Part shown: piece after piece, positions 1 through 8,282 of the stretch | Layout of the letters: each line of letters begins with the position of its first letter | How positions within the stretch are numbered: the first letter of the stretch is position 1 | Source: Symbiobacteriaceae bacterium | GTDB lineage: Bacteria > Bacillota_E > Symbiobacteriia > Symbiobacteriales > Symbiobacteriaceae | Assembly: GCA_027356675.1 (NCBI GenBank) | Contig: DAHVXO010000285.1 | Span: 1 to 19,565 of the forward strand | DNA length: 19,565 bases | Reading direction: 5' to 3' | Made by a program: the position numbers and the translations under genes | Notes under the pieces: model-generated | What the model was told of the DNA's origin: nothing | The model's input: only the letters and a program-made list of their open reading frames with translations | The model's database searches: none

Positions 1-1284
1 GGCATGACGGATATTGTCGCGGTCGTAGGGTTCCAGCAAGAGAAACTCCGTAGTTACCTGGGTGACAGGGTACAATACGCCGTCCAAGCTGAACAACTGG
101 GCACCGGGCATGCTCTCCTCACTGCTGAACCGTTTATCGACGCAAAGCATGGTGGGCATGTTCTTGTTATGTTGGGCGACAATCCCTTCCTTGGTCCCGA
201 CGTGATCGAGCGCCTCGTCAACCGCCATGTGCAGTCCGGTGCGCGGGCAACCTTGCTGACGGCCAGCGTGAGCAACCCCACGGGGCTTGGGCGCGTCCTT
301 CGTGATCCGGAGACGAACCGGTGCTCCCGGGTCGTAGAGGAGAAGGACGCAACCCCCGAACAGAAGCAGATTCATGAGATCTGGACCGGCGTCGTCGTCT
401 TCCGGCGGGATGGGTTGGCCGACCTACTGAAGCGCCTGGACAACAAGAATGCACAGCGGGAGTACTACCTCCCGCAAACCGTCGAGATCCTGGTGCGGGA
501 GGGTGAGCCCGTTGAAGCGGCGTTGGAGGCGTCCGAAGAGGAAGCCATCGCCCCCAACAACCGCGTCCAACTGGCCGATGCCGAGGCGCGGTTTCGCTGG
601 CGCATCCTGGAGCGGCATATGCTCAATGGGGTCACGATCATCGACCCCAAGTCCACATTCATCGATGAAGAGGTCGAAATAGACCGCGACACGACTATTT
701 GGCCATTTACGTTTATCCAAGGAAAGTCTGTGATTGGCAGCGAATGCAAAATCGGACCGGGATCGACGATCGTGCAGTCCCACATCGGAACTGGATGTAA
801 GGTTGAACAATCGGTCGTGGAGCATTCAACTGTTGGTCGGGACTGCCGGATTGGCCCGATGTCGCACTTGCGTCCGGGCTGTGAACTGGCCGCGAATGTC
901 GAGGTCGGTAACTATGCCGAGCTCAAGAAGGCCAAGGTCGCGTTGGGTGTCAAGTGTCACCACCACTCCTATCTCGGCGACGTCGAGATCGGTGAGAAGG
1001 CCAATATTGGTGCGGGTGTCATCACCAGCAACTACAACGGCGTGGAGAAGTTCCGTACGGAGATCGGTCGCGAGGCCTTTATTGGTACCAACGTCAACCT
1101 GATCGCCCCGATCACGGTGGGGGATGGCGCCCTGGTCGCCGCAGGATCGACGATCGACAAGGGAGTACCGGCCAACGCACTTGCCGTTGAGCGGGCCGAG
1201 AAAGTTATACGCGAGGGCGGAGCGGAGCGCCTGCGGGCCCGCTGGCGGGCCCGCAAGGAGCAGAGCAACAGGGAGGGCGTCTGA
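1..1284 (+). CDS. glmU: GlmU, bifunctional UDP-GlcNAc pyrophosphorylase / GlcN-1-P acetyltransferase (5' truncated)
   Basis: GlmU acetylates glucosamine-1-phosphate and then uridylylates it to UDP-GlcNAc, the cytoplasmic precursor of peptidoglycan. The reading frame is open from base 1. About 45 N-terminal residues, including the LAAGxGTRM nucleotide-binding loop, lie outside the window, so the ATG at 4 is not the true start. Visible uridylyltransferase motifs are QLGTGHA, a GDNP variant of GDx[10 protein letters not shown] and a PNNR variant of GVNNR. The C-terminal half is a left-handed beta-helix of hexapeptide repeats with [30 protein letters not shown] and the APITVGDGA end. The acetyltransferase His region reads [10 protein letters not shown], with His where relatives usually have Gly and Leu on either side of the catalytic His. 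The stop is 1 nt before the prs start, so the two genes are probably cotranscribed. Family assignment is very secure. Confidence 0.97.
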   Translation, partial: GMTDIVAVVGFQQEKLRSYLGDRVQYAVQAEQLGTGHALLTAEPFIDAKHGGHVLVMLGDNPFLGPDVIERLVNRHVQSGARATLLTASVSNPTGLGRVLRDPETNRCSRVVEEKDATPEQKQIHEIWTGVVVFRRDGLADLLKRLDNKNAQREYYLPQTVEILVREGEPVEAALEASEEEAIAPNNRVQLADAEARFRWRILERHMLNGVTIIDPKSTFIDEEVEIDRDTTIWPFTFIQGKSVIGSECKIGPGSTIVQSHIGTGCKVEQSVVEHSTVGRDCRIGPMSHLRPGCELAANVEVGNYAELKKAKVALGVKCHHHSYLGDVEIGEKANIGAGVITSNYNGVEKFRTEIGREAFIGTNVNLIAPITVGDGALVAAGSTIDKGVPANALAVERAEKVIREGGAERLRARWRARKEQSNREGV

Positions 1285-1285
1285 A

Positions 1286-2251
1286 GTGGTACCCTATCCA
1301 GACCGGAAACTGAAGATCTTCTCGGGTAACGCGAACCTTCCCTTGGCTCAGGCAATCGTAAGCCATATGGGAATCAGCCTTGGCGACATGAACGTCAGCC
1401 GCTTCTCCAATGGTGAAATCCGGGTCGACATCAACGAAAGCGTCCGCGGTGCGGATTGCTATGTCCTGCAGTCCGCCGTAAACCCGATCAACGAGAATCT
1501 GATGGAACTCCTGATCATCGGCGATGCACTCCGTCGGGCCAGTGCCCGCCGGATTACCGCCGTGGTGCCCCACTACTTCTACGCCCGCCAGGACCGCAAG
1601 GCCCGTGGCCGTGAGCCAATCACCGCCAAGCTGGTTGCCAACATCATCAGCACGGCTGGGTTTCGGCGGTTGCTGACCATCGACTTGCATGCCGCTCAGA
1701 TCATGGGCTTTTTCGATTCCCCGGTGGACCATCTGCAGGCCGGGCCCTTGCTGGCCGAGTACTTCAAGCAGAAGGGTCTGACCAACGCCGTGGTGGTCTC
1801 CCCTGACACCGGCGGCGTGCCTCGGGCCCGGGACCTGGCCGAGCGGCTGGGCGTCGGGCTGGCCATCATCGACAAACGGCGCCCGGAGCCCAACGTGGCC
1901 GAGATTATGAACATCATCGGCGAAGTGAGCGGCAAGGCGGCCATCATGATCGATGATCTCATCGATACCGGTGGCACGATTGTGCACGGCGCCGAGGCTT
2001 TGCTGGATCGGGGGGCCACTGAGGTGTTCGCGGCATGCAGCCATGCCGTGTTCAGTGGGGCCGCTTACGACCGCCTGAGCAAGAGTGCCGTGAAGGAAGT
2101 CGTGGTGACCGACACCATCCCGGTGGACCGTGGCCGGCTGGGGGATAAGCTAAAGGTCGTCTCGGTGGCCCCGCTCCTGGCCAAGGCCATGATCCGTATT
2201 CACGAAGACCTGAGCGTCTCGAAGATCTTCGATGAGGAATCCCGGCTGTAA
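1286..2251 (+). CDS. prs: Ribose-phosphate pyrophosphokinase (PRPP synthase)
   Basis: The enzyme makes PRPP from ribose-5-phosphate and ATP, feeding purine, pyrimidine, NAD, His and Trp synthesis in the cytoplasm. The open frame extends back to 1124 inside glmU, but the GTG at 1286 is chosen. It sits just after the glmU stop, has a GGGAGGG Shine-Dalgarno about 9 nt upstream, and gives 321 aa, the normal class I length. Motifs seen: [48 protein letters not shown] (Mg-binding DLH), [11 protein letters not shown], and the PRPP loop [11 protein letters not shown]. Oddities: the usual PYYGYARQD reads PHYFYARQD, and SPDHGG reads SPDTGG. These are changes next to, not in, the strictly conserved residues. 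The order glmU-prs matches Bacillus. The B. subtilis ctc gene between prs and pth is absent here. Confidence 0.97.
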   Translation: MVPYPDRKLKIFSGNANLPLAQAIVSHMGISLGDMNVSRFSNGEIRVDINESVRGADCYVLQSAVNPINENLMELLIIGDALRRASARRITAVVPHYFYARQDRKARGREPITAKLVANIISTAGFRRLLTIDLHAAQIMGFFDSPVDHLQAGPLLAEYFKQKGLTNAVVVSPDTGGVPRARDLAERLGVGLAIIDKRRPEPNVAEIMNIIGEVSGKAAIMIDDLIDTGGTIVHGAEALLDRGATEVFAACSHAVFSGAAYDRLSKSAVKEVVVTDTIPVDRGRLGDKLKVVSVAPLLAKAMIRIHEDLSVSKIFDEESRL

Positions 2252-2387
2252 GGCATGCTTAAAGGTGGTGCTTCGCTTGGTGGGGGCATCGCCTTCGCGC
2301 GACCGGGCACATCGAAACGCAAGTCAGGCGGTTGGGCGATGTGATAAAGTAAAGGGAGTCAAGTCAGGAACCGATTGGAGTATGGCG

Positions 2388-2957
2388 ATGCCGAAGCTGA
2401 TCGTTGGCCTCGGGAATCCCGGGGAGAGATACGCCCGCACCCGGCATAACGTCGGGTGGGCCGTCCTCGACGCATTTGCGCGCACGCATGGTGTCACGTT
2501 GGATCGCACGGGCTTCCATGGGATCTATGGGGAGGGCCGCTGGGCGCCCAGCGGTGAGAAGGTAATCCTGCTCAAGCCCCTGACCTTCATGAACTTGTCA
2601 GGGCGCGCTGTGGCGCCACTGCTGAGTTTCTACAAGCTTACACATACGGAACTGCTAGTCGTATATGACGACCTGGACCTGCCGCCCGGAAAACTGCGGA
2701 TGCGTGAAAAGGGTGGTGCCGGGGGCCACAACGGCATGAAGTCCATCATCGAGCAACTGGGGGCGGAGGACTTCCCCCGGTTAAAAGTCGGCATTGGACG
2801 CCCCGCCCCTGGCTGGGAGGTCATGGACTGGGTCCTTGCACCTTTCGGGGCAGACGATGCTGCCACGGTGGCGCAGGTGATCCCCCGAGCCGTCGAGGCT
2901 GTGGAAGCCTTTCTGACGGAAGGCCCGGTCAAGGCGATGACCAAGTACAACGGTTGA
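2388..2957 (+). CDS. pth: Peptidyl-tRNA hydrolase
   Basis: Pth releases tRNA from peptidyl-tRNAs that drop off ribosomes; in B. subtilis it is also called spoVC. The frame is open from 2232, but the family start motif is at MPKLIVGLGNPG. Two ATGs are possible, 2382 and 2388. GGAG at 2377-2380 lies 1 nt from the first and 7 nt from the second, so 2388 is chosen, giving 189 aa, the normal length. Catalytic and binding residues are present: GLGNPG, TRHNVGW (catalytic His), LLKPLTFMNLSG (Asn), YDDLDLPPGKLR (Asp) and GGHNGMKSI (Asn). The 136-bp gap from prs (2252-2387) has a CATCGCC/GGCGATG inverted repeat at long range but no convincing promoter. The gene belongs to the conserved glmU-prs-pth-mfd order. 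Confidence 0.96.
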   Translation: MPKLIVGLGNPGERYARTRHNVGWAVLDAFARTHGVTLDRTGFHGIYGEGRWAPSGEKVILLKPLTFMNLSGRAVAPLLSFYKLTHTELLVVYDDLDLPPGKLRMREKGGAGGHNGMKSIIEQLGAEDFPRLKVGIGRPAPGWEVMDWVLAPFGADDAATVAQVIPRAVEAVEAFLTEGPVKAMTKYNG

Positions 2958-3006
2958 CGCGGACAACCCCGCATAAGGTGCCTCTCAAGCAGAGAGACTG
3001 TCTGCC

Positions 3007-3447
3007 ATGACCATGTTACTGCTCTCCGCGACTGCCGCGCTCGGTGCTGGCAGTGCGGCCTACTTCGGAAACCGTGTGCTCCTGGGAGCATTCGGGCGCA
3101 TCGCGATGGTCCTGGCGGTCCCCTGGTGGGAGGAGGCCTGCAAAACCGTCGGCTTTGCACTGCTGCCGGGTGCGTCCGTTCTGTTGATCCATCTGTTGTT
3201 TGGCTGCATGGAGCTGACTTACGATGTCATGCGCAGCCGTACGAACGGCCGGTTCCTGGGTGCACTGTCCCTGGTCAGCCATGGCCTGATTGGGAGCGTT
3301 GCCGCGCTTGGCCTCTCATATACGGTCAGTCTTGCCTGGATGTATGCCTTTGCCGGCCTGACCCACTGCCTGCTGAACGCGGCGACCCTTCGGTTCGTCC
3401 TCCCCTCGCTGGGAGCGGATCCGCAGGTCCACCTGGACAAGTGGTGA
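3007..3447 (+). CDS. Small membrane protein with PrsW/CPBP-type glutamic intramembrane protease motifs
   Basis: This is a 146-aa, very hydrophobic protein with about four predicted membrane segments. Visible motifs in order: EExxK (E42, E43, K46, in WWEEACK), FxxxE (F65-E69, in LFGCME), a His in SHGLIGS (H92), and HxxxN (H120-N124, in THCLLN). These match the EExxK/FxxxE/His pattern described for PrsW proteases and the related CPBP (Abi) family, which cut or bind substrates within the membrane. The assignment rests on motif spacing only. It is shorter than typical PrsW (about 220 aa), so it would be a minimal core. Start: ATG at 3007; only a weak AGAGAG lies upstream, and ATG 3013 is an alternative. 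It sits 49 nt after pth, where B. subtilis has the anti-sigma gene fin. PrsW in B. subtilis cleaves an anti-sigma factor, but no target is visible here. Function is unproven. Confidence 0.6.
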   Translation: MTMLLLSATAALGAGSAAYFGNRVLLGAFGRIAMVLAVPWWEEACKTVGFALLPGASVLLIHLLFGCMELTYDVMRSRTNGRFLGALSLVSHGLIGSVAALGLSYTVSLAWMYAFAGLTHCLLNAATLRFVLPSLGADPQVHLDKW

Positions 3448-3498
3448 TGTTCGTGGACTGCTGCGCATACGCAAGGAATACAACCGGTGAAACCAGGG

Positions 3499-3528
3499 TT
3501 GACCCCGCCCGAGGACGGTCGGTATAAT
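3499..3528 (+). promoter_or_regulatory. Sigma-A promoter for mfd
   Basis: TTGACC at 3499-3504 and a perfect TATAAT at 3523-3528 are separated by 18 nt, predicting a start near 3535. It lies between the PrsW-like gene and mfd, about 145 bases upstream of the mfd start codon. It is the best housekeeping promoter match in the window. Confidence 0.8.
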
Positions 3529-3575
3529 GAGCGCAGAATCAGATTACCAAGTGGTACCAATTGCCAGGTTGATAC

Positions 3576-3613
3576 GGGCTGTAGCCCCCCTCTTTTGGGG
3601 CTAGAGCCCTTTT
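3576..3613 (+). terminator. Intrinsic terminator or attenuator in the mfd leader
   Basis: Arms 3576-3588 (GGGCTGTAGCCCC) and 3597-3609 (GGGGCTAGAGCCC) pair over 13 positions with a single mismatch around an 8-nt loop, followed by TTTT at 3610-3613. It lies downstream of the predicted sigma-A start (about 3535) and before the mfd Shine-Dalgarno (3629-3635). It could stop read-through from glmU-prs-pth and also attenuate the mfd transcript. Each arm is itself nearly palindromic and could fold into a small GGGC-4nt-GCCC hairpin, giving alternative structures. Confidence 0.65.
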
Positions 3614-3643
3614 GCCGTGTTGCTTTGTGGGGAGGCTCGCCCA

Positions 3644-6600
3644 ATGAGTACCGAAACGCTGATTTCCTTGCTTCAGGGCGCATCGGAGTTCACGTCGTTG
3701 GATGACGGGCTCAAGCGCGGTTACCCGGAGCAAATGGTCTACGGCGTCTCTGCCTCCCTGAAGACCTACATTGTTTCAGCCTTGCGCGCCAAGACACAAC
3801 GACCGTGCTTGGTAGTGACCAGCACCCTCGGGCAGGCCGAGCGTTTCCGCGACGATCTGGCAACCTGGCTCCCCGACGAGGAAGTGACGGTCTTCCCGCC
3901 CATGGAGTACCTGCCGTTTGAGGTCGTGGCCCACTCTCCGGAGGTCGTCGGGCAACGGCTTTATGTCCTGGAGCGGCTCTCCCGGGGTGCGAACCTGATC
4001 GTGGTGGCTCCAGCGACGGCGCTTTTTCGGTCGCTCACCCCCCATGCGGTCTTCGCCGAGTCACTCCTGAACCTCAAGGTCGGGGAGGGTATTGGGCGCG
4101 ACGAGGTGGTGAACCGCCTGGTCCGGCAAGGCTACGAGCGGGTGGACATGGTGGAGAGCAAGGGCCACCTCGCGGTGCGCGGCGAAATCGTGGACGTGTT
4201 CCCGCTGGCATCAGATTTTCCGCTGCGGCTGGCCTTCTGGGGCGATGTCATCGACGAGATTCGCCGCTTCGACCCGGCCACGCAACGAACGATGGACAAG
4301 GTCGCGGATGTCTATATCGGGCCGGCGCGGGAGTTCATCCTGCCGGCAGGGGACCTCACTTGGGCCGGCGAGAAGATTCGGCGCGACCTCGACCAGACGC
4401 TTGCCAGGCTCCGTCGCATCCGGGAGAAGCAGGCGGCCCAGGCACCTGACCCGGAGGAGCACGACAGTGATCGCCGCAAGTCCCTCCCCAAGGCCTTATT
4501 CGGTGCGAGCGATGCCGCCGCAAAGCTGCAGGAGCGGGTCGAGGGCCACCTCGCCAAACTGGACGACCGGATTTATTTCGAGGGCCTCGAGCAGTACGCG
4601 AACTTCTTCTACGATCAACTTGAGACACTGATGCACTACTTCCCGGGACGTCCGGTGGTCTTCATGGACGAACCGGCCCGCATTCGCGACGCCAGCAGCG
4701 AGCTGGAATTGCGCCATTCCGAACGCCAGGTCGCCATGATGGAGAAGGGCGGACTCCTCCCTGGCCAAATGGGGCTGTACCTGAACTTCAACGACCTGCT
4801 CACACAGTGTCGGCTGTTCCATATTATTCACTTCAGCGCCCTCGGACGCGGTGTTCCCGGTATTCGGCCACAGAACGAGGTCGGCATCTCAGCGACCAAT
4901 ATGCAGGAGTTTCACGGGCAGTGGCCCATGTTTCAGGAAGAGCTCCAGCGATGGCGCAAGCAGAACTATCGCATCGTGATCCTCACGGCGACTCCCGATC
5001 GACAGCAGCGGCTGCGAGAAGTCATGCGCGATGCTGACATTGAGAGTGGCGCAGGTGCCGGGCTGATCCCAGCCCCGCTGCAAGGCGCCGCCTGGGTGGG
5101 CGTGGGTTCACTCGAAGGCGGCTTCCAGTGGCCCGGGCTGCGCCTTGTGGTGGTCACGGACGGCGAGGTTTACGGCCGACCCAAGAAGAAGCGCCGTCCG
5201 ACCCCGCCCCCGAGCCCCAGCGGGCAAACCGAACCCGGCGGGCCGTCCAGCCGGGATATCGCGCGCCTGGTCAGCTACCAGGACTTGAAGACCGGGGACT
5301 ATGTGGTTCACGTTAACCATGGCATCGGCAAGTACATTGGTGTGCAGTCGGAGACGATCCTCGGCGCCACCAGGGATTACCTGGTCATCCGCTACGAAGG
5401 CACCGACCGGCTGAAGATCCCCACGGAGCAGATTGACCAGATCCAGAAATACGTGGGGTCGGAAGGGCACGAGCCCAAGCTCAACAAGCTCGGCGGCACC
5501 GAGTGGGCCAACATCAAGCACCGGGTGAAGGAATCGATCCGGGAGATGGCGGCCGAGCTACTGCGTTTGGCCGCTTTCCGCCGGGCTCAGCCAGGGTACG
5601 CTGCGCCCCCGGATTCGGTCTGGCAGAAGGAGTTTGAGGACGCCTTCCCCTACGAGGAGACCGCGGATCAGCTTACCGCCGTCCAGGAGATCAAGGTCGA
5701 TATGGAGACCGGGCGCCCCATGGATCGCCTGCTCCTCGGCGATGTCGGCTACGGCAAGACCGAGGTGGCGCTACGGGCCGCCTTCAAGGCTGCATCCGAT
5801 GGCAGACAGGTCGCCATCCTCGTCCCCACCACAATCCTGGCGCAGCAACATTACACCACCTGCAAGAGCCGCATGGAAGGCTTCCCGATCAACCTCGCCG
5901 TGCTCAACCGCTTCCGCAGTGCCAAGGAGCAGCAGAGCATCCTGAAGGGCCTGTCCGATGGCACAATCGAGGTCGTCATCGGCACACACCGGCTGCTGGC
6001 AGAGGATGTGCGCTTCAAGGACCTGGGGCTCCTGATCGTCGATGAGGAGCAGCGTTTTGGCGTCCAGCACAAGGAGCGCATCAAGCAACTCAAGACCAAC
6101 ATCGACGTGCTGACCCTATCGGCCACACCCATCCCGCGCACACTTCACATGGCGATGATCGGCATGCGGGAGATGTCCGTGATCACTAGTCCGCCCGAAG
6201 ACCGGTACCCGGTTGAGACCTACGTCGCCGAGTACGACGAGGAGCTGATCCGGGATTCCATTGGGCGGGAGTTGTCGCGTGGTGGTCAGGTCTTCTTTGT
6301 GCACAACCGGATCCAGAGCATCGACCGGGTGGCAGGACGGATTCAGCAACTGGTCCCCGAGGCTCGCATTGCCGTGGCGCACGGGCAGATGAAGGAGGAC
6401 AAGTTGGAGCAGATCGTGCTCGATTTCTTCGATGGTGAATACGATGTGCTGGTCGCCACCACCATCATCGAGAACGGCATCGACATTCCACAAGTGAATA
6501 CCATCATCGTGGATGATGCCGACCACTTGGGCCTTTCCCAGTTGTACCAGTTACGCGGGCGGGTGGGACGGTCGAACCGCCTTGCCTACGCCTACTTCCT

Positions 6601-7318
6601 CTACAGGCGGGACAAGGTGATCACCGAGGTGGCGGAAAAGCGCCTGCGGGCGATCAAGGACTTTACGGAGCTCGGCTCTGGGTTCAAGATCGCCATGCGG
6701 GACCTGGAGATCCGCGGCGCCGGCAACATTCTGGGGCCAGAGCAGCATGGGTTCATCATTACTGTTGGCTTTGATTTGTACACTCAACTCCTAGAAGAAG
6801 CGGTGCAGGAACTCAAGGGGGAGCAGCCGGCGCCCAAGGAAGTGCAGCCGAATATCGAGCTGCAGGTCGATGCCTTCATCTCGGACCAGTATGTCTGGGA
6901 TGCACGCCAGAAAATCGATGCATACAAGCGCATTATTGCCATTCGGACATTGGCGGACGCGGACGATGTGGAAGAGGAACTGCTCGACCGTTTCGGGACG
7001 CTGCCGGACCCGGTCCGCAACCTGCTGGACATCGCTCGGCTCAAGGTTGCATGCGCTCTAGCCGGGGTATCGGCCATGTCCCAGACAAAGGACCAGGTGA
7101 CGGTCAAGCTCCTCCCCGCGGCGGCGGACCGCATTCCGCTGGACCGCTACGCCGTGCTGAACCGGCGGCCTGAGTTCAAGGGACGCGTGGTCGCCAAGGG
7201 TCCCAAGGTGCCGCAGTTCGCGGTGAAAGTGCACGACCTCAACCAGCGGTCGCTTCTGCGCTTCCTGCTGGAGTTATGTACCAACTTGAAGGAGTTGTCC
7301 GTCGTCTCCCTATGGTGA
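3644..7318 (+). CDS. mfd: Mfd, transcription-repair coupling factor
   Basis: Mfd is a DNA translocase that pushes stalled RNA polymerase off lesions and recruits UvrA. It is 1224 aa from the ATG at 3644, which has GGGGAGG at 3629-3635 and an 8-nt spacer. The in-frame ATG at 3617 lacks such a site. Domains: UvrB-like N-terminal region (about 1-350), an RNA polymerase-interacting CarD-like domain (about 540-610, DYVVHVNHGIGKYIG), and a helicase core with Walker A GDVGYGKTEVA (about 700), DEEQ box (about 799), SATPIPRTLHMAMIGMR and motif VI LRGRVGRSN (about 970). The TRCF C-terminal domain ends the protein. A basic, proline-rich linker (KKKRRPTPPPSPS, about 515-530) before the CarD-like domain is longer than in many homologues. 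It has its own promoter and terminator. Mfd between pth and spoVT matches Bacillus. Confidence 0.98.
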   Translation: MSTETLISLLQGASEFTSLDDGLKRGYPEQMVYGVSASLKTYIVSALRAKTQRPCLVVTSTLGQAERFRDDLATWLPDEEVTVFPPMEYLPFEVVAHSPEVVGQRLYVLERLSRGANLIVVAPATALFRSLTPHAVFAESLLNLKVGEGIGRDEVVNRLVRQGYERVDMVESKGHLAVRGEIVDVFPLASDFPLRLAFWGDVIDEIRRFDPATQRTMDKVADVYIGPAREFILPAGDLTWAGEKIRRDLDQTLARLRRIREKQAAQAPDPEEHDSDRRKSLPKALFGASDAAAKLQERVEGHLAKLDDRIYFEGLEQYANFFYDQLETLMHYFPGRPVVFMDEPARIRDASSELELRHSERQVAMMEKGGLLPGQMGLYLNFNDLLTQCRLFHIIHFSALGRGVPGIRPQNEVGISATNMQEFHGQWPMFQEELQRWRKQNYRIVILTATPDRQQRLREVMRDADIESGAGAGLIPAPLQGAAWVGVGSLEGGFQWPGLRLVVVTDGEVYGRPKKKRRPTPPPSPSGQTEPGGPSSRDIARLVSYQDLKTGDYVVHVNHGIGKYIGVQSETILGATRDYLVIRYEGTDRLKIPTEQIDQIQKYVGSEGHEPKLNKLGGTEWANIKHRVKESIREMAAELLRLAAFRRAQPGYAAPPDSVWQKEFEDAFPYEETADQLTAVQEIKVDMETGRPMDRLLLGDVGYGKTEVALRAAFKAASDGRQVAILVPTTILAQQHYTTCKSRMEGFPINLAVLNRFRSAKEQQSILKGLSDGTIEVVIGTHRLLAEDVRFKDLGLLIVDEEQRFGVQHKERIKQLKTNIDVLTLSATPIPRTLHMAMIGMREMSVITSPPEDRYPVETYVAEYDEELIRDSIGRELSRGGQVFFVHNRIQSIDRVAGRIQQLVPEARIAVAHGQMKEDKLEQIVLDFFDGEYDVLVATTIIENGIDIPQVNTIIVDDADHLGLSQLYQLRGRVGRSNRLAYAYFLYRRDKVITEVAEKRLRAIKDFTELGSGFKIAMRDLEIRGAGNILGPEQHGFIITVGFDLYTQLLEEAVQELKGEQPAPKEVQPNIELQVDAFISDQYVWDARQKIDAYKRIIAIRTLADADDVEEELLDRFGTLPDPVRNLLDIARLKVACALAGVSAMSQTKDQVTVKLLPAAADRIPLDRYAVLNRRPEFKGRVVAKGPKVPQFAVKVHDLNQRSLLRFLLELCTNLKELSVVSLW

Positions 7319-7358
7319 TAAAACGGTGGTGGATCTTCACGTTAAATAGTCCTGTGCG

Positions 7359-7386
7359 AGCCCGGCGAGCTACTCGGCCGGGCTTT
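7359..7386 (+). terminator. Probable mfd terminator
   Basis: AGCCCGGC (7359-7366) and GCCGGGCT (7377-7384) form a perfect 8-bp stem. The intervening bases can extend it through GAG/CTC. It is followed only by a short TTT, so termination may be partial, with read-through to the lipoprotein gene 30 nt on. Confidence 0.55.
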
Positions 7387-7415
7387 GCGTTGGGCATTGG
7401 GGAGGAGAAGCACCA

Positions 7416-8213
7416 TTGAAAAAAGTAGTCATTCTCGCAATCGTTGCGGCCGTGATCCTCGCGGGCTGCGCAACCGCCGTACTCAAGGGAGATAGCGTGG
7501 CCAAGGTAAACGGTCAGACCCTGACCAGGCAGGAGCTCAATGTCCGGATAAACCTGTACCAACTGTTCTTTCAGCAATCCATGGACAGCCCGGGCACCAA
7601 GCAGCAACTCCTGGACCAGATGGTATCCCAACGGCTATTGCTTGAGCAGGCGGACCGCTTGCACATCGCCGTGACGAATGCCCAGATCGAAGCGGAAATG
7701 GATAAGTTCTTCGCCGTCCTAGAGCGGCAATACAAGTCCCGGGATGAGGCGGATGCCAAGCTGCAAGGGCTACGTCTGACTAACGATGATGTCGCAGGTT
7801 TTGTCCGTGACTACCTGACCAGCCAGGCCGTCTTGGACAAGAAGAAGGCGGAGGTTTCCGTAGCCGAGGATGAGGTGCGGGAGTACTACAACCAGAACAA
7901 GGATAAGCTGTATACCTTCCGTGAGGATGCTGTGCGGGCCGCCCACGTGCTTGTCCCGCTGGACCAGGAGAGCAAGGCCAAGGAGATTGCGGCCAAGGCC
8001 CGCGCCGGCGGCGAGTTTGCCGAATTGGCCCGGCTATATAGCATCGGCCTGGGCAGCAGCGGGGTTGGTGGTGACCTCGGGTACTTTACCAAGACCGCCC
8101 GGGCGGAAGCCATCAACCGCATGCTGCCGCAGAAGCAGGCCCAACTGGTGGATCAGTGGCTAGCGGATCTCAAGAAGGGCGTCAACATTGAGCAGGCTGG
8201 CAAAAATGAATAG
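7416..8213 (+). CDS. PrsA/SurA-like lipoprotein chaperone with incomplete parvulin domain
   Basis: This is a predicted extracytoplasmic folding factor anchored to the outer face of the membrane. The start is TTG at 7416 with GGGGAGGAG at 7399-7407 and an 8-nt spacer, giving 265 aa. Residues 1-17 are a lipoprotein signal, with lipobox LAGC and Cys18. Residues 28-160 resemble the SurA/PrsA N-terminal chaperone domain (VAKVNGQTLTRQEL; SQRLLLEQA). Residues 172-226 start a parvulin domain (RAAHVLV, GGEFAELARLYS, GGDLGYF). The usual second half of parvulin (the MVPEFE...GYHII segment, about 55 residues) is missing. The sequence passes directly from GYFTK to a tail typical of what follows the domain (LPQKQAQLVDQWLADLKK). 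Isomerase activity is therefore doubtful; chaperone activity is possible. Foldase genes between mfd and spoVT are known in other spore-forming clostridia. Confidence 0.85.
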   Translation: MKKVVILAIVAAVILAGCATAVLKGDSVAKVNGQTLTRQELNVRINLYQLFFQQSMDSPGTKQQLLDQMVSQRLLLEQADRLHIAVTNAQIEAEMDKFFAVLERQYKSRDEADAKLQGLRLTNDDVAGFVRDYLTSQAVLDKKKAEVSVAEDEVREYYNQNKDKLYTFREDAVRAAHVLVPLDQESKAKEIAAKARAGGEFAELARLYSIGLGSSGVGGDLGYFTKTARAEAINRMLPQKQAQLVDQWLADLKKGVNIEQAGKNE

Positions 8214-8238
8214 AAGTTGCAGGCCCTGCCGTATACTA
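8207..8238 (+). promoter_or_regulatory. Sigma-G-like promoter for spoVT
   Basis: TGAATA at 8207-8212 exactly matches the sigma-G -35 consensus, and TATACTA at 8232-8238 matches CATACTA at 6 of 7 positions. The 19-nt spacer is one longer than usual. In B. subtilis spoVT is transcribed by forespore sigma-G, which supports the reading. The -35 overlaps the stop codon of the upstream lipoprotein gene. No sigma-A -35 fits this -10. Confidence 0.5.
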
Positions 8239-8282
8239 CAGCAACCGAGCCGAAGTCGCTGCCCAGAAGAGGAGGGTTGTCC

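Noticed and set aside
1205..2044. 279-codon minus-strand open frame opposite prs
   Set aside because: Antisense shadow; the prs motifs on the plus strand explain the sequence.
3541..3613. T-box riboswitch in the mfd leader
   Set aside because: The hairpin lacks the conserved T-box sequence (AGGGTGGNACCGCG) and a specifier stem, and mfd is not an amino-acid gene.
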